Shown: positions 8,718 to 17,914, counted from the stretch's first letter. The stretch: 64,000 bases of DNA from an uncultured Bacteroidales bacterium (GCA_900315935.1 ONBB01000001.1:186001-250000), one strand, 5' to 3'. The notes: a model not told the origin generated them from the letters alone. Program-made: numbers and translations.

Positions 8718-8837
8718 TCGCATTCCTGTTGTAATGGGTGGTTATGGAGGCGGGGGCGGTGGCGAGAACGCCACCGTGGTGCATGGATGCTATTTTTAGG
8801 GGTGGTTATTCCTGCTTGGGGCAGGGAAGTTTTGTTA

Positions 8838-10820
8838 TCAGTGGTTGGCGGTGAGGCGGTTTTCTAGCATGCGGAGCATGTATTGTTGGACGATGGCTTT
8901 GAGGCGCAGCTCCATGTGGGCGGCGCGGTCGGGTTCGGCAGCGAGGAGGTCGGTCTTGAGCAAGGGGTCGGCGGTGAAGTGGTAGAGGGCCGTGGTGCGA
9001 CTGCCGTCGAACTGGAGCAGGTATTCGCCGTCGATGTACTGGTAGATGCCGTTGCTGTAGTTGACAGCCCATTGATCGCCATCGGCGAGAAGGTCTTTGC
9101 CGAAGGCGAAGTAGGGCTTGTCGTAGCCGAGGGCGTGCAGGAGGGTAGGCATGATGTCGATTTGCTGGGCCACGCCGTCCAGCATGCCGGAGGGGAGTTC
9201 GCCGCGGGGGTCGTAGATGGCGATGGGGATTTCAAATAGGCCGAGGGCGGTGCGGCTTTCGGGGCGCTCGAGCTGGTTGGTGTGGTCGGCGGTGATGACG
9301 AAGAGGGTGTTCTTGAACCAGGGCTGTCGGCTGGCGGTTTCGAAGAAGCGTCGCAGGGCGTTGTCGGAGTATCCGATGGTGGCGTGTATGGGCAGTGTGC
9401 CTTCGGGGAATCGTCCTTGGTAGCGCTGCGGAACGACGAAGGGGTGGTGGGAGGAAGCACTGAAGAAGCCTGCCATGAAGGGCTCTTCCAGCTGCTCGCC
9501 GAGGGTGAGTGCCATGAACTGCATGAATTCCTCGTCCCAGATAGCCCAGTGTCCGTCGAAGTCGTCGCGTCCGCCGAAGCGAGAGTCGGTGCAGTACTCG
9601 GTCATGCCGTAGTAGTGGCGGAAGCCTGTGCTGCGGGCGAAGGCTTGGAATCCCATGGAACTGTTGGGTGCGCCGTGGAAAAAGGCGGTGCGGTAGCCCT
9701 CGTGCCCGAGGCAGTCGGCCAATCCGCTGAGGTCGTTGAGCGACGAGGGCGTGAGGATGAAGGGCTCGACGAAGAAGGGCAGCGAGGAGAGTGTAGAGGG
9801 CATGGCGTCGATGCTCTTGCGGCCGTTGGCGAAGGTGTGGCACCAGGTGAGCGAGTGAGCCAGGAGCGAGTCGAGGAAGGGGGTGTAGGTGTGGAGTGAG
9901 GAGTCGGGAGTGGGGAGGTTGTAGTATCCGATGTATTCGCGGGAGAAGCTTTCCATGATGAGCACCACCACGTTGCGGCGGCCGCTGACGAGGGGCTGGG
10001 CAGCCGTTGGGGTATGGATGGGGGAGAAGAGTGCCTCGGCCTCGGCGAGGGTCATATAGTGCGGGTCGGAGAAGGCCTGTTTTCCGATGGTGCGGATGAT
10101 GGAGAAGGGGGTGTTGAGGACGATGGCGGCCTGCTGCGGTGAGTGGACGTACTGGTTGGCATTGCTGACGGTGATGGGGCGTGTGTCGCGTGTGAAGCCG
10201 CCGCGCATGGCGAAGACGGCCATGGGGATGGCCACCAGCAGGGCGAGGGTCTGGGGGAGGTAGTATTTAGTGAGGAGTGAGGAGTGAGGAGTGGGGAGTG
10301 GGGAGTGAGGGGTTGGGTTTGTGGGCTTGAGGTAGAGCCACCACATCAGTGCCACCAGGGCGATGCCCAGCAGTAGGAGGTACCAGTGGGCGAGCATCTC
10401 GGTGGCCAGTATGCCGCCGAGGTTGCCCTCGTTGCTGAACTCGGAGAAGAACGAGGCCGTGGTTCGGCGGCCGGAGTACTGCGAGTAGACGGCGTCGGAG
10501 AGGTTGAGTGTGAGGGCCAAGGTGTTGACCGCCATGTATATCCACTTGCACATCGTGTGCCACCAGGGGCGCTTCTTGAGGTGCAGGGGCAGCAACATGA
10601 GGACAATCCAGAGCGAGTGGGTGTAGAAGATGGCCGAGCTGTCGAACCGTAGCGAGCCGGCCAGCAGCTCGCCCATGCGCAGCTCACTCCAGCCGTCGGC
10701 CAGTAGGTTCCAGTTTTCGAGCACGAAGGCCACACGCGTAACCATATATACCACATAGGCCAGTGCCAGGTTGGCCAGCACGGCGACGACGTTGCTCCAG
10801 GGCGAGGGTTTGATTTTCAT
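8838..10820 (-). CDS. LTA synthase family sulfatase-type phosphoglycerol transferase
   Basis: 660-residue membrane enzyme: five or so N-terminal membrane segments (to about residue 210) followed by an extracytoplasmic alkaline phosphatase/sulfatase domain. Visible landmarks are VVVLIMESFSREY (metal-binding Glu), NGRKSIDAMPSTLSSLP (region of the catalytic hydroxyl residue), ASSHHPF and VITADHTNQ (metal-binding Asp/His). In Gram-negatives such enzymes transfer phosphoglycerol or phosphoethanolamine to surface glycans. It is the last gene of an operon with SGNH and MBOAT genes (6-bp gap), which points to decoration of one surface polymer. A heptamer repeat array in frame between membrane segments 4 and 5 encodes a TPHSPLPTPHSSLLT insert; a shorter related insert is near residue 310. 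Confidence 0.9.
   Translation of the reverse strand: MKIKPSPWSNVVAVLANLALAYVVYMVTRVAFVLENWNLLADGWSELRMGELLAGSLRFDSSAIFYTHSLWIVLMLLPLHLKKRPWWHTMCKWIYMAVNTLALTLNLSDAVYSQYSGRRTTASFFSEFSNEGNLGGILATEMLAHWYLLLLGIALVALMWWLYLKPTNPTPHSPLPTPHSSLLTKYYLPQTLALLVAIPMAVFAMRGGFTRDTRPITVSNANQYVHSPQQAAIVLNTPFSIIRTIGKQAFSDPHYMTLAEAEALFSPIHTPTAAQPLVSGRRNVVVLIMESFSREYIGYYNLPTPDSSLHTYTPFLDSLLAHSLTWCHTFANGRKSIDAMPSTLSSLPFFVEPFILTPSSLNDLSGLADCLGHEGYRTAFFHGAPNSSMGFQAFARSTGFRHYYGMTEYCTDSRFGGRDDFDGHWAIWDEEFMQFMALTLGEQLEEPFMAGFFSASSHHPFVVPQRYQGRFPEGTLPIHATIGYSDNALRRFFETASRQPWFKNTLFVITADHTNQLERPESRTALGLFEIPIAIYDPRGELPSGMLDGVAQQIDIMPTLLHALGYDKPYFAFGKDLLADGDQWAVNYSNGIYQYIDGEYLLQFDGSRTTALYHFTADPLLKTDLLAAEPDRAAHMELRLKAIVQQYMLRMLENRLTANH
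10268..10316. repeat. in-frame heptamer array inside the LTA-synthase-like gene
   Basis: Plus-strand units GTGAGGA / GTGGGGA repeat about six times. Read on the coding strand they give a 7-residue periodic peptide (TPHSSLL). It lies in the loop before the last membrane segment, so the protein is not interrupted. Confidence 0.85.
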
Positions 10821-10826
10821 AGGATG

Positions 10827-11834
10827 TCAGGGGCGCGAGATGATGAGTTTCTGACGGCGGTCGCCCGATTGCAGGATGTAGACGCCTGGCGTGAGCTGGC
10901 TGAGGTCGAGCCAGCCGCCGGATGCATTCATCCGCTGGCGGTTCCCCAGCATGTCGTGGATAAAGACCTCGCCATCGGCATCCACATGCACGTGTCCAGT
11001 GGTGGGGTTGGGGTGTGCCTGCAGGCGTTGGTAGTCAACTTGGCGGATACCCACCGTGTCGGGGTCTTCCTCCTCGGCGGCGGGCCCTAGGAGCCACTCT
11101 TCGCGGCGGGGCAGCACCACGCGGTCGGCCACCTGTTGCAGGTATTCGGCCTGGGAGGCATCGAGGGTGGAATGGAAGCGGCAGGGGACGACAGGCTCCT
11201 CGTAGAGGGTCTCGAAGATGGCGCAGGCCACCAGGTAGGAGCCGGCCAGGTTGGGGTGGATTTCGTTGAAGGCGGGGTGCAGCATCAGGTCGTGATGCTC
11301 GGCGTAGTGCTCGCGGAAGCACTCGCCGGCAGGTGCGAAGGGTACGCCCGCGAGGCGCGCGATGCGGGTAACGGTGTCGCGGATGATTCCTTGAGCCATA
11401 AGGTAATAATTGTAGTCGCCGTTGCCGTTGCCCGGGGGGATGCCGTAGCCAATTTCGTAGAGGTAGACTTTGGCCTCGGGGCTTGTGGCGTGCAGCATGT
11501 CGATGAACTGGCCGATAATTTGTGCCAATGCAGCGGTGGAAAGCGATTGTCCGCCTGACTCGCTGGTACCGGGCTGCAGCACCACCTTGTCCCAACGCTC
11601 GTTCCGAACCAGACGGGTTACCTCTTCCGAGGGCAGCAGTGTGGCCAGACCGGTGCCGCCGACGGTATAGGAGTGGACGGAGACATCGTGCCCTTTTTCG
11701 TTGGCGATGCTCTCGAATATCAGGGGCATGTCGTTGAAGTAGGTGAGGCTGTTGCCCACAAAGAGGACGCGCTCCTGCGCTGTGGTGAACAGGGCTGCCA
11801 GCACAAACAAAATCGAAAGGTACAGTTTTTTCAT
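10827..11834 (-). CDS. secreted SGNH-type hydrolase (DUF4886-like) with T9SS sorting domain
   Basis: 335 residues from the ATG at 11834. The signal peptide is MKKLYLSILFVLAALFTTA. The catalytic serine is in GNSLTY (residues 27-32), and the His of block V is in NEIHPNLAG (about residue 210), as in SGNH esterases of the DUF4886 kind. The last 75 residues look like a type A type IX secretion sorting domain (AHPNPTTG near its start, LTPGVYIL and a basic end QKLIISR). So it is probably an esterase or acyltransferase-linked enzyme exported to the cell surface. It sits between MBOAT (26-bp gap) and the LTA-synthase-like gene (6-bp gap), the usual partnership of MBOAT with SGNH proteins in polymer O-acylation. 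Confidence 0.86.
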   Translation of the reverse strand: MKKLYLSILFVLAALFTTAQERVLFVGNSLTYFNDMPLIFESIANEKGHDVSVHSYTVGGTGLATLLPSEEVTRLVRNERWDKVVLQPGTSESGGQSLSTAALAQIIGQFIDMLHATSPEAKVYLYEIGYGIPPGNGNGDYNYYLMAQGIIRDTVTRIARLAGVPFAPAGECFREHYAEHHDLMLHPAFNEIHPNLAGSYLVACAIFETLYEEPVVPCRFHSTLDASQAEYLQQVADRVVLPRREEWLLGPAAEEEDPDTVGIRQVDYQRLQAHPNPTTGHVHVDADGEVFIHDMLGNRQRMNASGGWLDLSQLTPGVYILQSGDRRQKLIISRP

Positions 11835-11860
11835 AGGGGTATATTCAATTAAGTGAGACG

Positions 11861-13693
11861 CTAGAATTGGAAATAGATGAAGGGTTGGAGGTCGGCGGTA
11901 ACGAACTGGTAGAGTGTCAGTGCCATGATGACAACGAAGGCGGCCATGAGCCACAGCGGCATGCGGCTGAACCACAGGCGGTAGCGGCGCTTAAAACGGC
12001 TGGGAAGCCAATGGATAAGCATGCCGAGGGCGAAAAGGAGGAACACCTGCCAGTAGGAGCCGACGATGGCGGGCACCTGCGCCAGGTTCCATTCGGAGCC
12101 TATCTGGCAGACCATCTGCGAGGCGGTCTGCCAGGCCACCTCGTTGGCCTCGGCGGGGTCGAGGTTGGAACCGCTGCGGAAGAAGAGGCGTGTGAAGCTG
12201 ATGAAGACGAAGGTGAAGAGGATGTTCCAGGCTCGTGGAAGTTGGAAGTTGAAAATTGAAAATTGAGACTTTTTGGCCAGCTCGGTCAGAGTGATGCCGG
12301 CGGCGGCGACCAGGGAGATGAACCAGAGGAGGTTGAGGAGTGGGGATTCGGCCAGGTGCCGGGCGAGCGACAGTGCCAGTGCCAGGCTGACGGCGGTGGC
12401 GATGCGGATGGGCGTGGAGAGTGGTTTCCACCACTTGTATACGAGGATGCCGAGACCGTTCAGTCCGCCCCAGGTGATGAAGTTGAACGAGGCGCCGTGC
12501 CAGAGGCCACCCAGCAGCATGGTGTCCATGTTGTTGATGTTGGTACCCAGTGTTTTGCGGTGGCTTTTGCGGAAGAGGAGGAGCAGCAGGATGAGCGCCA
12601 CCACGGCCACCACCGCTGCGGTGAACCAAGGGTGCTGGATGCGGAAAGCGGCGATGGCCAGGATCAGGAACAGCAGGAAGTAGGAGAGGATGCCGGCCGA
12701 GCGGTTGCCGCCCAGAGGAATGTAGAGGTAGTCGCGCAGCCAGCGCGAGAGCGACATGTGCCAGCGGCGCCAGAAGTCGGTGGGATTCTGCGCCTTGTAG
12801 GGCGAGTTGAAGTTCACCGGCAGGTAGAAACCCATCAGCATGGCCACACCGATGGCGATGTCGGTGTAGCCCGAGAAGTCGGCATAGACCTGCAGCGAGT
12901 AGAGCATCAGGGCGGAGAAGTTCTCAAAGGGGGTGTAGAGCAACGGGTTCTCGAAGACGCGGTCGACGAAAGAGACGGCCAGGTAGTCGCTCAAGATGAG
13001 CTTCTTAATCAGTCCGTTGCATATCCAGAAGACGGCTATGCCGAACTGGCGGCGGCTGAGGAAGAAGGGCTTGTAGAGCTGGGGTACGAACTGGTCGGCG
13101 CGCAGGATGGGACCGGCTACCAGTTGGGGGAAGAAGGCTGTGTAGAATCCGAAGTCGAGGATGTTGCCCACGTGGGCGATTTTGCGCTTGTATACATCGA
13201 CTATATAGCTGATATTCTGGAAGGTGAAGAACGAGATACCGACTGGCAGCAATATCTTCACCGCGATGCTGTATTCGGTGTGGAAGGTGGCGTTGAAGAT
13301 ATCGAGGAAGAAGTAAGCGTACTTGAAGAAGCAAAGGACGGCCAGGTTGAGGACGATGCCAATGGTACACAGTGCTTTACGTCCACGGCGGAAGCTGTCC
13401 ATGCCGATGCCAAGGAGCCAGCCCAGCAGGGTGGAACCCACGAGGAGGAGCACGAAGAGGCCGGAGGTCTTATAGTAGAACAACAGGCTGAATGCGAAGA
13501 GGTAACCATTGCGGAGCACGCGCCGGCGGGGCTCCAACGAGCCGTCGGCCTGGGGACGCTGGCGTGCCACAATAAGGCCGAAGACGATGTAGACGAACAG
13601 GAAGAGCACCCAGAAATGAATCTGGGTGAACAGCAGCGGCTGGTCGCTGTTGAATGAGAAGAGGCTTAATATGTACTGCCCGAGTTCGCGCAT
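11861..13693 (-). CDS. MBOAT family O-acyltransferase (AlgI/DltB-like)
   Basis: 610-residue polytopic membrane protein. The family core is clear: VGISFFTFQNISYIVDVY, DFWRRWHMSLSRWLRDYLYIPLGGNR split over the middle, and the catalytic histidine in LGGLWHGASFNF near residue 399. Members move an acyl chain across the membrane to a polysaccharide or teichoic-like polymer, working with an SGNH partner such as the one encoded 26 bp downstream. The ATG at 13693 is the first in frame. An in-frame degenerate array (about 12234-12270) encodes FSIFNFQLPR in a loop near residues 476-485. Exact polymer is unknown. Confidence 0.92.
   Translation of the reverse strand: MRELGQYILSLFSFNSDQPLLFTQIHFWVLFLFVYIVFGLIVARQRPQADGSLEPRRRVLRNGYLFAFSLLFYYKTSGLFVLLLVGSTLLGWLLGIGMDSFRRGRKALCTIGIVLNLAVLCFFKYAYFFLDIFNATFHTEYSIAVKILLPVGISFFTFQNISYIVDVYKRKIAHVGNILDFGFYTAFFPQLVAGPILRADQFVPQLYKPFFLSRRQFGIAVFWICNGLIKKLILSDYLAVSFVDRVFENPLLYTPFENFSALMLYSLQVYADFSGYTDIAIGVAMLMGFYLPVNFNSPYKAQNPTDFWRRWHMSLSRWLRDYLYIPLGGNRSAGILSYFLLFLILAIAAFRIQHPWFTAAVVAVVALILLLLLFRKSHRKTLGTNINNMDTMLLGGLWHGASFNFITWGGLNGLGILVYKWWKPLSTPIRIATAVSLALALSLARHLAESPLLNLLWFISLVAAAGITLTELAKKSQFSIFNFQLPRAWNILFTFVFISFTRLFFRSGSNLDPAEANEVAWQTASQMVCQIGSEWNLAQVPAIVGSYWQVFLLFALGMLIHWLPSRFKRRYRLWFSRMPLWLMAAFVVIMALTLYQFVTADLQPFIYFQF
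12234..12270. repeat. in-frame heptamer array inside the MBOAT gene
   Basis: On the coding strand the units are AATTTTC (twice), then AACTTCC (twice). They add an IFNFQLP-type peptide to a cytoplasmic or periplasmic loop without a frameshift. Confidence 0.75.
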
Positions 13694-13780
13694 AAATTAC
13701 CATAACGCATGTTAGGGGCAAATATTGCAGATGAAAAGTGAAAATGATGCAAGTTGTTGGTAATCAATAGGGAGCGTCTT

Positions 13781-13912
13781 TTGAAAAACTTGAGCGAAAA
13801 ATGGAAAATGGGGGCAAAATTGCAGGTTTGCAACTAATTGATAATCATTGAGTAAGGGGTACCCTCTTCTTCCTCTCTTCGGCCTCTCTAGGGGATGGGT
13901 GGGGGAGGGGTG
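13781..13912. repeat. interspersed repeat family R1, copy 2
   Basis: Fills most of the gap between the queG stop and the MBOAT start. It is the closest relative of copy 1. Its G-rich end directly abuts the shortened 3' end of queG. The rest of the 225-bp gap holds the MBOAT leader with a weak AATATTTG box (13719-13726, minus strand). Confidence 0.8.
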
Positions 13913-13918
13913 TTGGAA

Positions 13919-14674
13919 TCAGGGGTTGAAGGGGCAGGCGAGTTGGCAGAGGTCGCACCCCCGGGTGTAGCCGGCGGTGATGAGGCCGTCGGGGATGGGG
14001 CGCTCGTGGTGGGTGGTGTAGTAGGCGGTGCAGCGGCTGACATCGAGCATCGGGGGGCCATCGGGTGCGATGGCGTGGTTGGGGCAGGCGTCGACGCAGC
14101 GGTTGCAGTGGGTGCAGGGGGAGGGGTGGGCGGAAAAATCGGAATAATCGGAGTGTTCGGAGTATTCTGAATATTCTGAGCATTCCTCGGTGGTAACAAT
14201 CTCACCGAGGTTGACCCAGGAGCCCCACTGGGGGGTAACGAGCAGCGTGTGGCGACCTATGAAACCGAGGCCGGCACGTGCGGCCCAGTGTTTGTCGCTG
14301 ATAGGGACAGTGTCGCAGCAGAGCTTGCCGTCGATGCCCAGCTTTTCGCGCAGGCGAAGGAGCATATCCTTGACCACCTTGTGGTAATCGCGCCCAAGCG
14401 CGTATGCGGCAATCTTCCCTTCTCTTTCCACGTTCTTGGGCGGCTGGTAGGCGCTGACGCAGCAGATGACGCTCCGTGCGCCGGGAACCAGCAGCCTGGG
14501 GTCGAGGCGCATATCGACGTTGCGCTCCATGTATCCGAGGTCGGCGTGCCAGCCCCGACGAAGCCACTCGCGCAGCGGGTACTCGTTGTCGGCCAGGCGG
14601 TCGGCGCGGGCGATACCGCAGGCGTCGAAGCCCACCTCGAGGGCGAGGCGCTTCACCTCGCTGCTATTCAGCAT
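13919..14674 (-). CDS. queG: epoxyqueuosine reductase QueG, shortened C-terminus
   Basis: Reduces epoxyqueuosine to queuosine in tRNA with a cobalamin cofactor. The N-terminal part (WHADLGYMERN, ISDKHWAARAGLGFIGRHT) is typical. Two 4Fe-4S motifs are present, CTHCNRCVDACP and CDLCQLACP, but the protein stops three residues later at 251 residues, whereas QueG proteins I know are over 300 and continue with a C-terminal helical part. The stop lies at the edge of R1 copy 2, so the end may have been lost to the repeat. An EYSEYSEHSDYSDFS insert before the first cluster is encoded by a 9-bp degenerate array. The gene overlaps the upstream methyltransferase gene by 11 bp. Confidence 0.88.
   Translation of the reverse strand: MLNSSEVKRLALEVGFDACGIARADRLADNEYPLREWLRRGWHADLGYMERNVDMRLDPRLLVPGARSVICCVSAYQPPKNVEREGKIAAYALGRDYHKVVKDMLLRLREKLGIDGKLCCDTVPISDKHWAARAGLGFIGRHTLLVTPQWGSWVNLGEIVTTEECSEYSEYSEHSDYSDFSAHPSPCTHCNRCVDACPNHAIAPDGPPMLDVSRCTAYYTTHHERPIPDGLITAGYTRGCDLCQLACPFNP
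14134..14190. repeat. in-frame 9-bp array inside queG
   Basis: Coding-strand units GAATATTCA / GAATACTCC / GAACACTCC / GATTATTCC, period 9, hence a tripeptide-periodic insert of the form (E/D)-(Y/H/F)-S just before the ferredoxin-like domain. Confidence 0.85.
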
Positions 14675-15890
14675 CCTGCTGGTACTTGGCCTTCTTACTG
14701 CCCTCGTAGAGTTCGAAATGGAGGAAGCGGCAGTCGAGCGAGCCGTTCTGGACGGGTATCTTGGCCGAGGGGCGGAGGCCGATGTGCTTCATGGCCTCGA
14801 AGTCGGAGGTGATGAGCCACACGTCGCAGTCCTGTCCGTAGCGCTGCTTGAAGGTGTCGCCCAGCTGCGTGTACATGGCGTTGAGGTCTTCCACCTTGAT
14901 GCGCTCGCCGTAGGGCGGGTTGGTAACGATGAGGGTGCGGCCTTCGGGCGGATCCTGCTCGGCGAAGTCGCCGATGTGGAGCATCACGTCCTTGTGCAGC
15001 TTGGTGTATTCGAGGTTCTTCTCGCACTGCTGGATCACCTGTTCGTCGATATCGTTGCCCCAGATTTCGCCCTCGAAATCGAGGGAGCCGATCTTGCGGT
15101 CCTCCTCGTTCTTGACACTTTTCCACTCGCCGAGGTTGAACTCTTTCCAGCGCATGAAGCCGAAGTGGTTGCCGCGGTAGTACTGGGCAGGGATGCAGTT
15201 GGCCATCATGGCGGCCTCGATGAGCATGGTGCCGGAGCCGCACATGGGGTCGTAGAAGTTCGACTGGCAGTCCCATCCGGCGAGTTTGAGGAGGCCGGCG
15301 GCGAGGACCTCGTTGATGGGGGCGACGCCGACGCCCTGGCGGTAGCCGCGCTTGTGGAGCGAGTCGCCGCTGGCGTTCATCAGCAGGGTGATGTGGTTGT
15401 CGCGTATATGGAGGTTGAACTTGTAGTCGGGCTGCTCGGTGTCGATGCTGGGGCGCTTGCCGAAGTTGCGGCGGAAGCGGTCGACGATGGCATCCTTGGT
15501 CTTGAGGGCGGCGTAGTAGCTGTGTGTGAAGACCTCGCCGCTGGTGGTGGAGTCGATCATGAAGGTGGCGTCGACATCCATGATCTTCTCCCAGCGAATC
15601 TTGTATACCTGGTCGTAGAGCTGCTGGTCGTCGTCGGCATCGAACTCGGCGAAGGGTTTGAGGATGGCCAGGGCGGTGCGGCAGCAGTAGTTGGCGCGGT
15701 AGAGCAGGCGCATGTCGCCCTCGAACTCGACGGCGCGGGCGCCTATGGTAACGTTTTCGGCTCCCAGCTGGCGCAGTTCTTCGGCGAGCACCTCCTCGAG
15801 GCTGACCATGGTCTTGGCGACCATCTTGAACTTCTCTTTCATGGTGGTCGAGGGCGTGACCACCTTCCCGTTATTCTTCTGTATTATCAT
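14664..15890 (-). CDS. THUMP-domain 23S rRNA guanine-N2 methyltransferase (RlmL-like)
   Basis: Class I SAM-dependent RNA methyltransferase of 408 residues, the size of the N-terminal half of E. coli RlmKL or the YpsC family. A THUMP domain spans about residues 50-160. The SAM-binding motif is DPMCGSGTMLIEAA, and the catalytic NPPY motif is in IVTNPPYGER. It probably methylates N2 of a guanine in 23S rRNA; the exact site is inferred from the family. The ATG at 15890 overlaps the upstream gene by 20 bp; an ATG 16 codons later (15842, MKEKFKM) is an equally plausible start because the first residues look poorly conserved. Confidence 0.9.
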   Translation of the reverse strand: MIIQKNNGKVVTPSTTMKEKFKMVAKTMVSLEEVLAEELRQLGAENVTIGARAVEFEGDMRLLYRANYCCRTALAILKPFAEFDADDDQQLYDQVYKIRWEKIMDVDATFMIDSTTSGEVFTHSYYAALKTKDAIVDRFRRNFGKRPSIDTEQPDYKFNLHIRDNHITLLMNASGDSLHKRGYRQGVGVAPINEVLAAGLLKLAGWDCQSNFYDPMCGSGTMLIEAAMMANCIPAQYYRGNHFGFMRWKEFNLGEWKSVKNEEDRKIGSLDFEGEIWGNDIDEQVIQQCEKNLEYTKLHKDVMLHIGDFAEQDPPEGRTLIVTNPPYGERIKVEDLNAMYTQLGDTFKQRYGQDCDVWLITSDFEAMKHIGLRPSAKIPVQNGSLDCRFLHFELYEGSKKAKYQQDAE

Positions 15891-16905
15891 TGTTGAAAAT
15901 TTGAATCTTTTGACGTAGCTCGCGGCGTGCGGAGCGGTTCTTTTGGCGGAGGGTGCCGTTGTAGATGCTGGTGTTGAGCTCGTAGCCCACCAGAATGACG
16001 ATGCAGCTGAAATATATCCACAGCATCAACAGCAGCAGGGTGCCGATGGAGCCGTAGAGCAGGTTGTAGCGGCTGAAGTTGTTGATGTAGATACCGAAGC
16101 CCCACGAGAGGACGAAGAACATGCCGGTGGCCAACACCGAGCCGGCCGAGAAGAAGCCGACACGCTGGCGGCTGGCCGGGGCGAAGTAGTAGATTATGGC
16201 CAGGGCCATGAGCATGGCAATCGAAAGCAACACCCACCGGCCGATGTTGAACATCAGGGTGTTGGCCTTGGTATCGGTGAGCCACCCCTGGCTGAAGATG
16301 AGCTGCAGGAGGTATTTGTGCCCGATAAGCAGGCCAAGCACCAGCACGATGATGATGTAGAGCACGAACACCATCATGATGCACAGCAGGAAGCGCTGGA
16401 AGAAGGGACGCTTCTCGACGGTCTGGTTGGCGAAGTTGAGCGAGAGGATGAAACCGTTCATGCCGTTGGCAGCCAAGATGATGGAGGTGATGAAACCGAT
16501 GGAGAGGAGGGTGGTGTGCTTGTGGCCCATGACATCGTTGACGGTGTCGGACAGCGGGGTCATGATCTTGCCGGGGACAATTTCCGAGAGCTCGGTCATG
16601 AACTCGTCCTGCAGACCGTCGAAGGGCAGATAGGCGATGAGGGAGAAGATGAAAATCATCAGCGGAGGCAGAGCCGACAAGAAGCTGAAGGCCAAACCCT
16701 TGGCACGCTGGGCGATGGAACTGCCGAAGGAGCCAGCGATGAAGTATCCCAGGATGTCGTAGAGCGGCACTCCGCGCCCTCCCGGGAGGGAGAAGTTCTG
16801 GAGGAAATAGAGCACCTGGCGCACCCACCGTTTGTAGAGCAGATGGCGTCCTTGCCGGCGCCCCCAGAGGCGCAGCGTGCGGGTCCAAACTTTCAGTGAG
16901 GTCAT
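15871..16905 (-). CDS. YihY/BrkB family membrane protein
   Basis: 344 residues with about six membrane segments in residues 90-310. Family features are the AKGLAFSFLSALPPLMIFIFS start of the first segment region, the FVLYIIIVLVLGLL segment and the YGSIGTLLLLMLWIYFSCIVILVGYELN end. YihY proteins are old candidates for an inner membrane transporter; earlier naming as RNase BN was a mistake. The ATG at 16905 overlaps the nadC stop as ATGA, so the two are translationally coupled. Function unknown. Confidence 0.9.
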   Translation of the reverse strand: MTSLKVWTRTLRLWGRRQGRHLLYKRWVRQVLYFLQNFSLPGGRGVPLYDILGYFIAGSFGSSIAQRAKGLAFSFLSALPPLMIFIFSLIAYLPFDGLQDEFMTELSEIVPGKIMTPLSDTVNDVMGHKHTTLLSIGFITSIILAANGMNGFILSLNFANQTVEKRPFFQRFLLCIMMVFVLYIIIVLVLGLLIGHKYLLQLIFSQGWLTDTKANTLMFNIGRWVLLSIAMLMALAIIYYFAPASRQRVGFFSAGSVLATGMFFVLSWGFGIYINNFSRYNLLYGSIGTLLLLMLWIYFSCIVILVGYELNTSIYNGTLRQKNRSARRELRQKIQIFNNDNTEE

Positions 16906-17747
16906 TGCTTGACGAGCGAGATGTCGAGGCTTTTGATGTGGTGGGTGAGGGCGCCGACCGAGATGAAGTCCACACCGGTCTCGGCGTAGGGGCGCAGGGT
17001 GGCATCGGTGATGCCGCCGGAGGCTTCGGTCTCGTAGCGGCCTCCGATGCGGAGCACCGCCTCGCGCAGGGTGGGGATGTCGAAGTTGTCGAGCATGATA
17101 CGGTCCACGCCGCCATGGTCGAGCACGCGCTGCAGCTCGTCAAGGTTGCGGACCTCAATCTCAATGCGCAGGTTTTTACCGTTGGTTTTCAGGTAGTCGC
17201 GGGTGCGGTCGATGGCGGGTTCTATGCCGCCGGCAAAGTCGATGTGGTTGTCCTTGAGCATCACCATGTCGTAGAGGCCGATGCGATGGTTGGTGCCACC
17301 TCCGCAGGCCACAGCGTACTTCTCCAGCAGGCGCATGTTGGGGGTGGTCTTGCGGGTATCCAAGAGCTTGGTATTGAGGCCGTCGAGCATGGAGACCATG
17401 CGGTGGGTTTCAGTGGCGATGCCGGAAAGGCGCTGCATGAAGTTAAGGGCAGTGCGCTCGGCGGTGAGGATGCTGCCGGCATGCCCCTGGATGGTCATGA
17501 GGATATCGCCCTTGTGTACAGGGGTTTCGTCGGGAATAAGAACGTTGACAGTCAGACTATTGTCCACGATTTCGAAGACACGCTTGCCCACCTCGATGCC
17601 GCAAAGGATACCATCCTGCTTGGCAACCATCTTGGCCGAGTTGACGGCGTCGGGCGGAATGCAGGCGAGGGTGGAATGGTCGCCGTCGCCCACGTCTTCG
17701 CGCAGAGCCATTTTGATGAGTTCATCCAGATTGTCAATGTTCGTCAT
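16902..17747 (-). CDS. nadC: nicotinate-nucleotide pyrophosphorylase (carboxylating)
   Basis: Converts quinolinate and PRPP to nicotinate mononucleotide in de novo NAD synthesis. 281 residues, full length. Substrate-binding features are ERTALNFMQRLSGIAT, the DTRKTTPNMRLLEKYAV segment with its basic residues, GGGTNHRIGLYDMVMLKDNHI, and the C-terminal ASGGITDATLRPYAETGVDFISVG. First gene of the nadC-yihY-rlmL-queG string, in which neighbours overlap by 4, 20 and 11 bp, so all four are likely one transcript. Confidence 0.96.
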   Translation of the reverse strand: MTNIDNLDELIKMALREDVGDGDHSTLACIPPDAVNSAKMVAKQDGILCGIEVGKRVFEIVDNSLTVNVLIPDETPVHKGDILMTIQGHAGSILTAERTALNFMQRLSGIATETHRMVSMLDGLNTKLLDTRKTTPNMRLLEKYAVACGGGTNHRIGLYDMVMLKDNHIDFAGGIEPAIDRTRDYLKTNGKNLRIEIEVRNLDELQRVLDHGGVDRIMLDNFDIPTLREAVLRIGGRYETEASGGITDATLRPYAETGVDFISVGALTHHIKSLDISLVKQ

Positions 17748-17811
17748 AATAGTCTGATTGTATGAATAATAACTTGTGAACCCGGATGGGAGTCCATAGG
17801 GTTCCAGCCTG

Positions 17812-17819
17812 CAAAGTTA
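17812..17819 (-). promoter_or_regulatory. nadC promoter -7 box
   Basis: TAACTTTG on the minus strand matches TAnnTTTG, 65 bp upstream of the nadC start, followed by a purine-rich leader. No convincing -33 box. The surrounding 350-bp gap (17748-18097) otherwise holds R1 copy 3 and the fabG terminator. Confidence 0.5.
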
Positions 17820-17914
17820 CTGATTTTATTTGAATTAGGTGCGAAAAAATGAAGTAAATAATGTAACTCGCTGATATAATGCCAGTTGGTGTCGTGGTAG
17901 AAAACTGTGCGAAA

